Assembly (NCBI GenBank): GCA_946481135.1
Contig: CAMLMQ010000012.1
Coordinates: 1 to 31,003, forward strand
Source: an uncultured Microbacteriaceae bacterium
GTDB taxonomy: Bacteria; Actinomycetota; Actinomycetes; Actinomycetales; Microbacteriaceae
Direction of reading: 5' to 3'
Length of the DNA stretch: 31,003 nt
In this document: one piece after another, positions 30,549 to 31,003 of the stretch
Layout of the letters: every line of letters begins with the position of its first letter
How positions within the stretch are numbered: position 1 is the first letter of the stretch
The notes under the pieces: model-generated
The model's input: only the letters and a program-made list of their open reading frames with translations
Told to the model about the DNA's origin: nothing
The model's database searches: none
Program-made: the position numbers and the translations under genes

Positions 30549-31003
30549 ATGGCCGTCTACCTCGATCACGCCGCGACGACGCCGATGCCCGCGTCGGTGC
30601 GGGAGGCCTACGTCGCCGCGCTCGCCGTGGTCGGCAACCCGTCGTCGATCCACGCGCACGGGCAGGCGGCGCGCGATCTGCTCGAAACCGGCCGAGAGCG
30701 CGTCGCCGCGTCGCTCGGCGTCGACCCGGTCGAGGTCGTCGTCACGAGCGGGGGCACCGAGGCGATCAACCTCGCGCTCAAAGGCACCTTCTGGGCACGC
30801 CAAGCCGGTGGTCGAGTAGCGCGCGACGCGCACGTGTCGAGACCCCGCATCCTCACCTCCCGCGCCGAGCACCACGCGACCCTCGACTCGGTGGAGTGGC
30901 TCTCCCGCCACGAGGGCGCGGTGATCGACTGGGTCGACGTGGATGCCGTGGGCCGGGTCTCGCTCGACTCGCTTCGGGCGGCGCTCGCCCGCGACCCCGA
31001 GGG
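30549..31003 (+). CDS. Cysteine desulfurase, NifS/IscS family (partial, 3' end outside window)
   Basis: The first 151 codons of a PLP-dependent enzyme that takes sulfur from cysteine for iron-sulfur clusters and tRNA thiolation. It opens with VYLDHAATTPMPASVREAY, then GNPSSIHAHGQAARDLLE, the segment TSGGTEAINLALKG, and RAEHHATLDSVEWL, all family hallmarks including the two histidines near the PLP. The Lys and the catalytic cysteine lie beyond the window. Between residues 87 and 99 a segment reading GRVARDAHVSRP, coded by a palindromic repeat, is inserted into a loop where the family is variable. ATG 30549 is at leaderless spacing from TAGGGT and divergent from glgX. Confidence 0.93.
   Translation, partial: MAVYLDHAATTPMPASVREAYVAALAVVGNPSSIHAHGQAARDLLETGRERVAASLGVDPVEVVVTSGGTEAINLALKGTFWARQAGGRVARDAHVSRPRILTSRAEHHATLDSVEWLSRHEGAVIDWVDVDAVGRVSLDSLRAALARDPE
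30810..30844. repeat. Palindromic intergenic-type repeat inside the desulfurase gene
   Basis: The 35-bp element begins GGTCGAGTAGCGC and ends CGTGTCGAGACC, with a central hairpin GCGCG-CGA-CGCGC (30819-30831). It matches in ends and layout the half-units of the composite palindrome at 27231-27340. It is read in frame without a stop and uses codons scarce elsewhere in the window (CGA, GTA, AGA). Confidence 0.75.

Noticed and set aside
1..31003. High frequency of GGATGC/GCATCC as a possible chromosome-organising or uptake motif
   Set aside because: Many copies were noted by eye, but most arise from common codon pairs (…C-ATC-C…, G-GAT-GC). Without a genome-wide, codon-corrected count and strand-skew test the signal cannot be separated from codon use.

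Overview
The window comes from a high-GC Gram-positive chromosome, most likely an actinobacterium of the family Microbacteriaceae. The grounds are very high GC with strong C/G third positions, frequent GTG starts, DivIVA-type polar-growth proteins, a DUF2510 protein, the actinobacterial GlgE pathway, many apparently leaderless mRNAs (TAnnnT box 6-7 nt before ATG/GTG), and two copies of a palindromic repeat of the GGTCGAGTAGCG...CGAGACC type that I associate with that family. No rRNA, tRNA, CRISPR, phage or transposase gene was seen.

Region 1 (1-9902) is a tightly packed eight-gene operon, almost every junction being an ATGA/GTGA overlap. It holds a peptide-type ABC importer (two permeases, two ATPases), a Gfo/Idh/MocA dehydrogenase, a medium-chain zinc-type dehydrogenase, a cytosolic NHL propeller resembling peptidyl-alpha-hydroxyglycine amidating lyase (PAL), and a 942-residue FAD/iron-sulfur D-2-hydroxyacid dehydrogenase. 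It looks like an uptake-and-oxidation pathway whose substrate cannot be read from the sequence.

Region 2 (9907-13928) has small cell-envelope and regulatory genes: a four-repeat DivIVA-motif protein, a membrane-anchored lytic transglycosylase-like protein, a zinc-ribbon-like protein coupled to an alpha/beta hydrolase, and a YCII/DGPF protein coupled to an ECF42-type sigma factor with a possible cognate promoter in front of the pair.

Region 3 (13943-19987) has an AI-2E/PerM-family permease, a 653-residue DivIVA-like coiled-coil protein built from 11-residue repeats, a divergent membrane protein with a lipobox in its middle, and a cysteine-free thioredoxin/TPR protein.

Region 4 (20107-30515) is alpha-glucan metabolism. 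glgE and glgB form an operon divergent from glgP, as in mycobacteria, and glgX lies further on. GlgE extends glucan from maltose-1-phosphate, GlgB branches it, GlgP and GlgX take it down. Between them lie ybaK and a DUF2510 membrane protein. The window ends inside a cysteine desulfurase gene that shares a compact divergent promoter region with glgX and carries an in-frame palindromic repeat.

The strongest leads are the PAL-containing operon, the hendecad coiled coil, the mid-protein lipobox, the repeat embedded in the desulfurase, and the leaderless promoter pattern.
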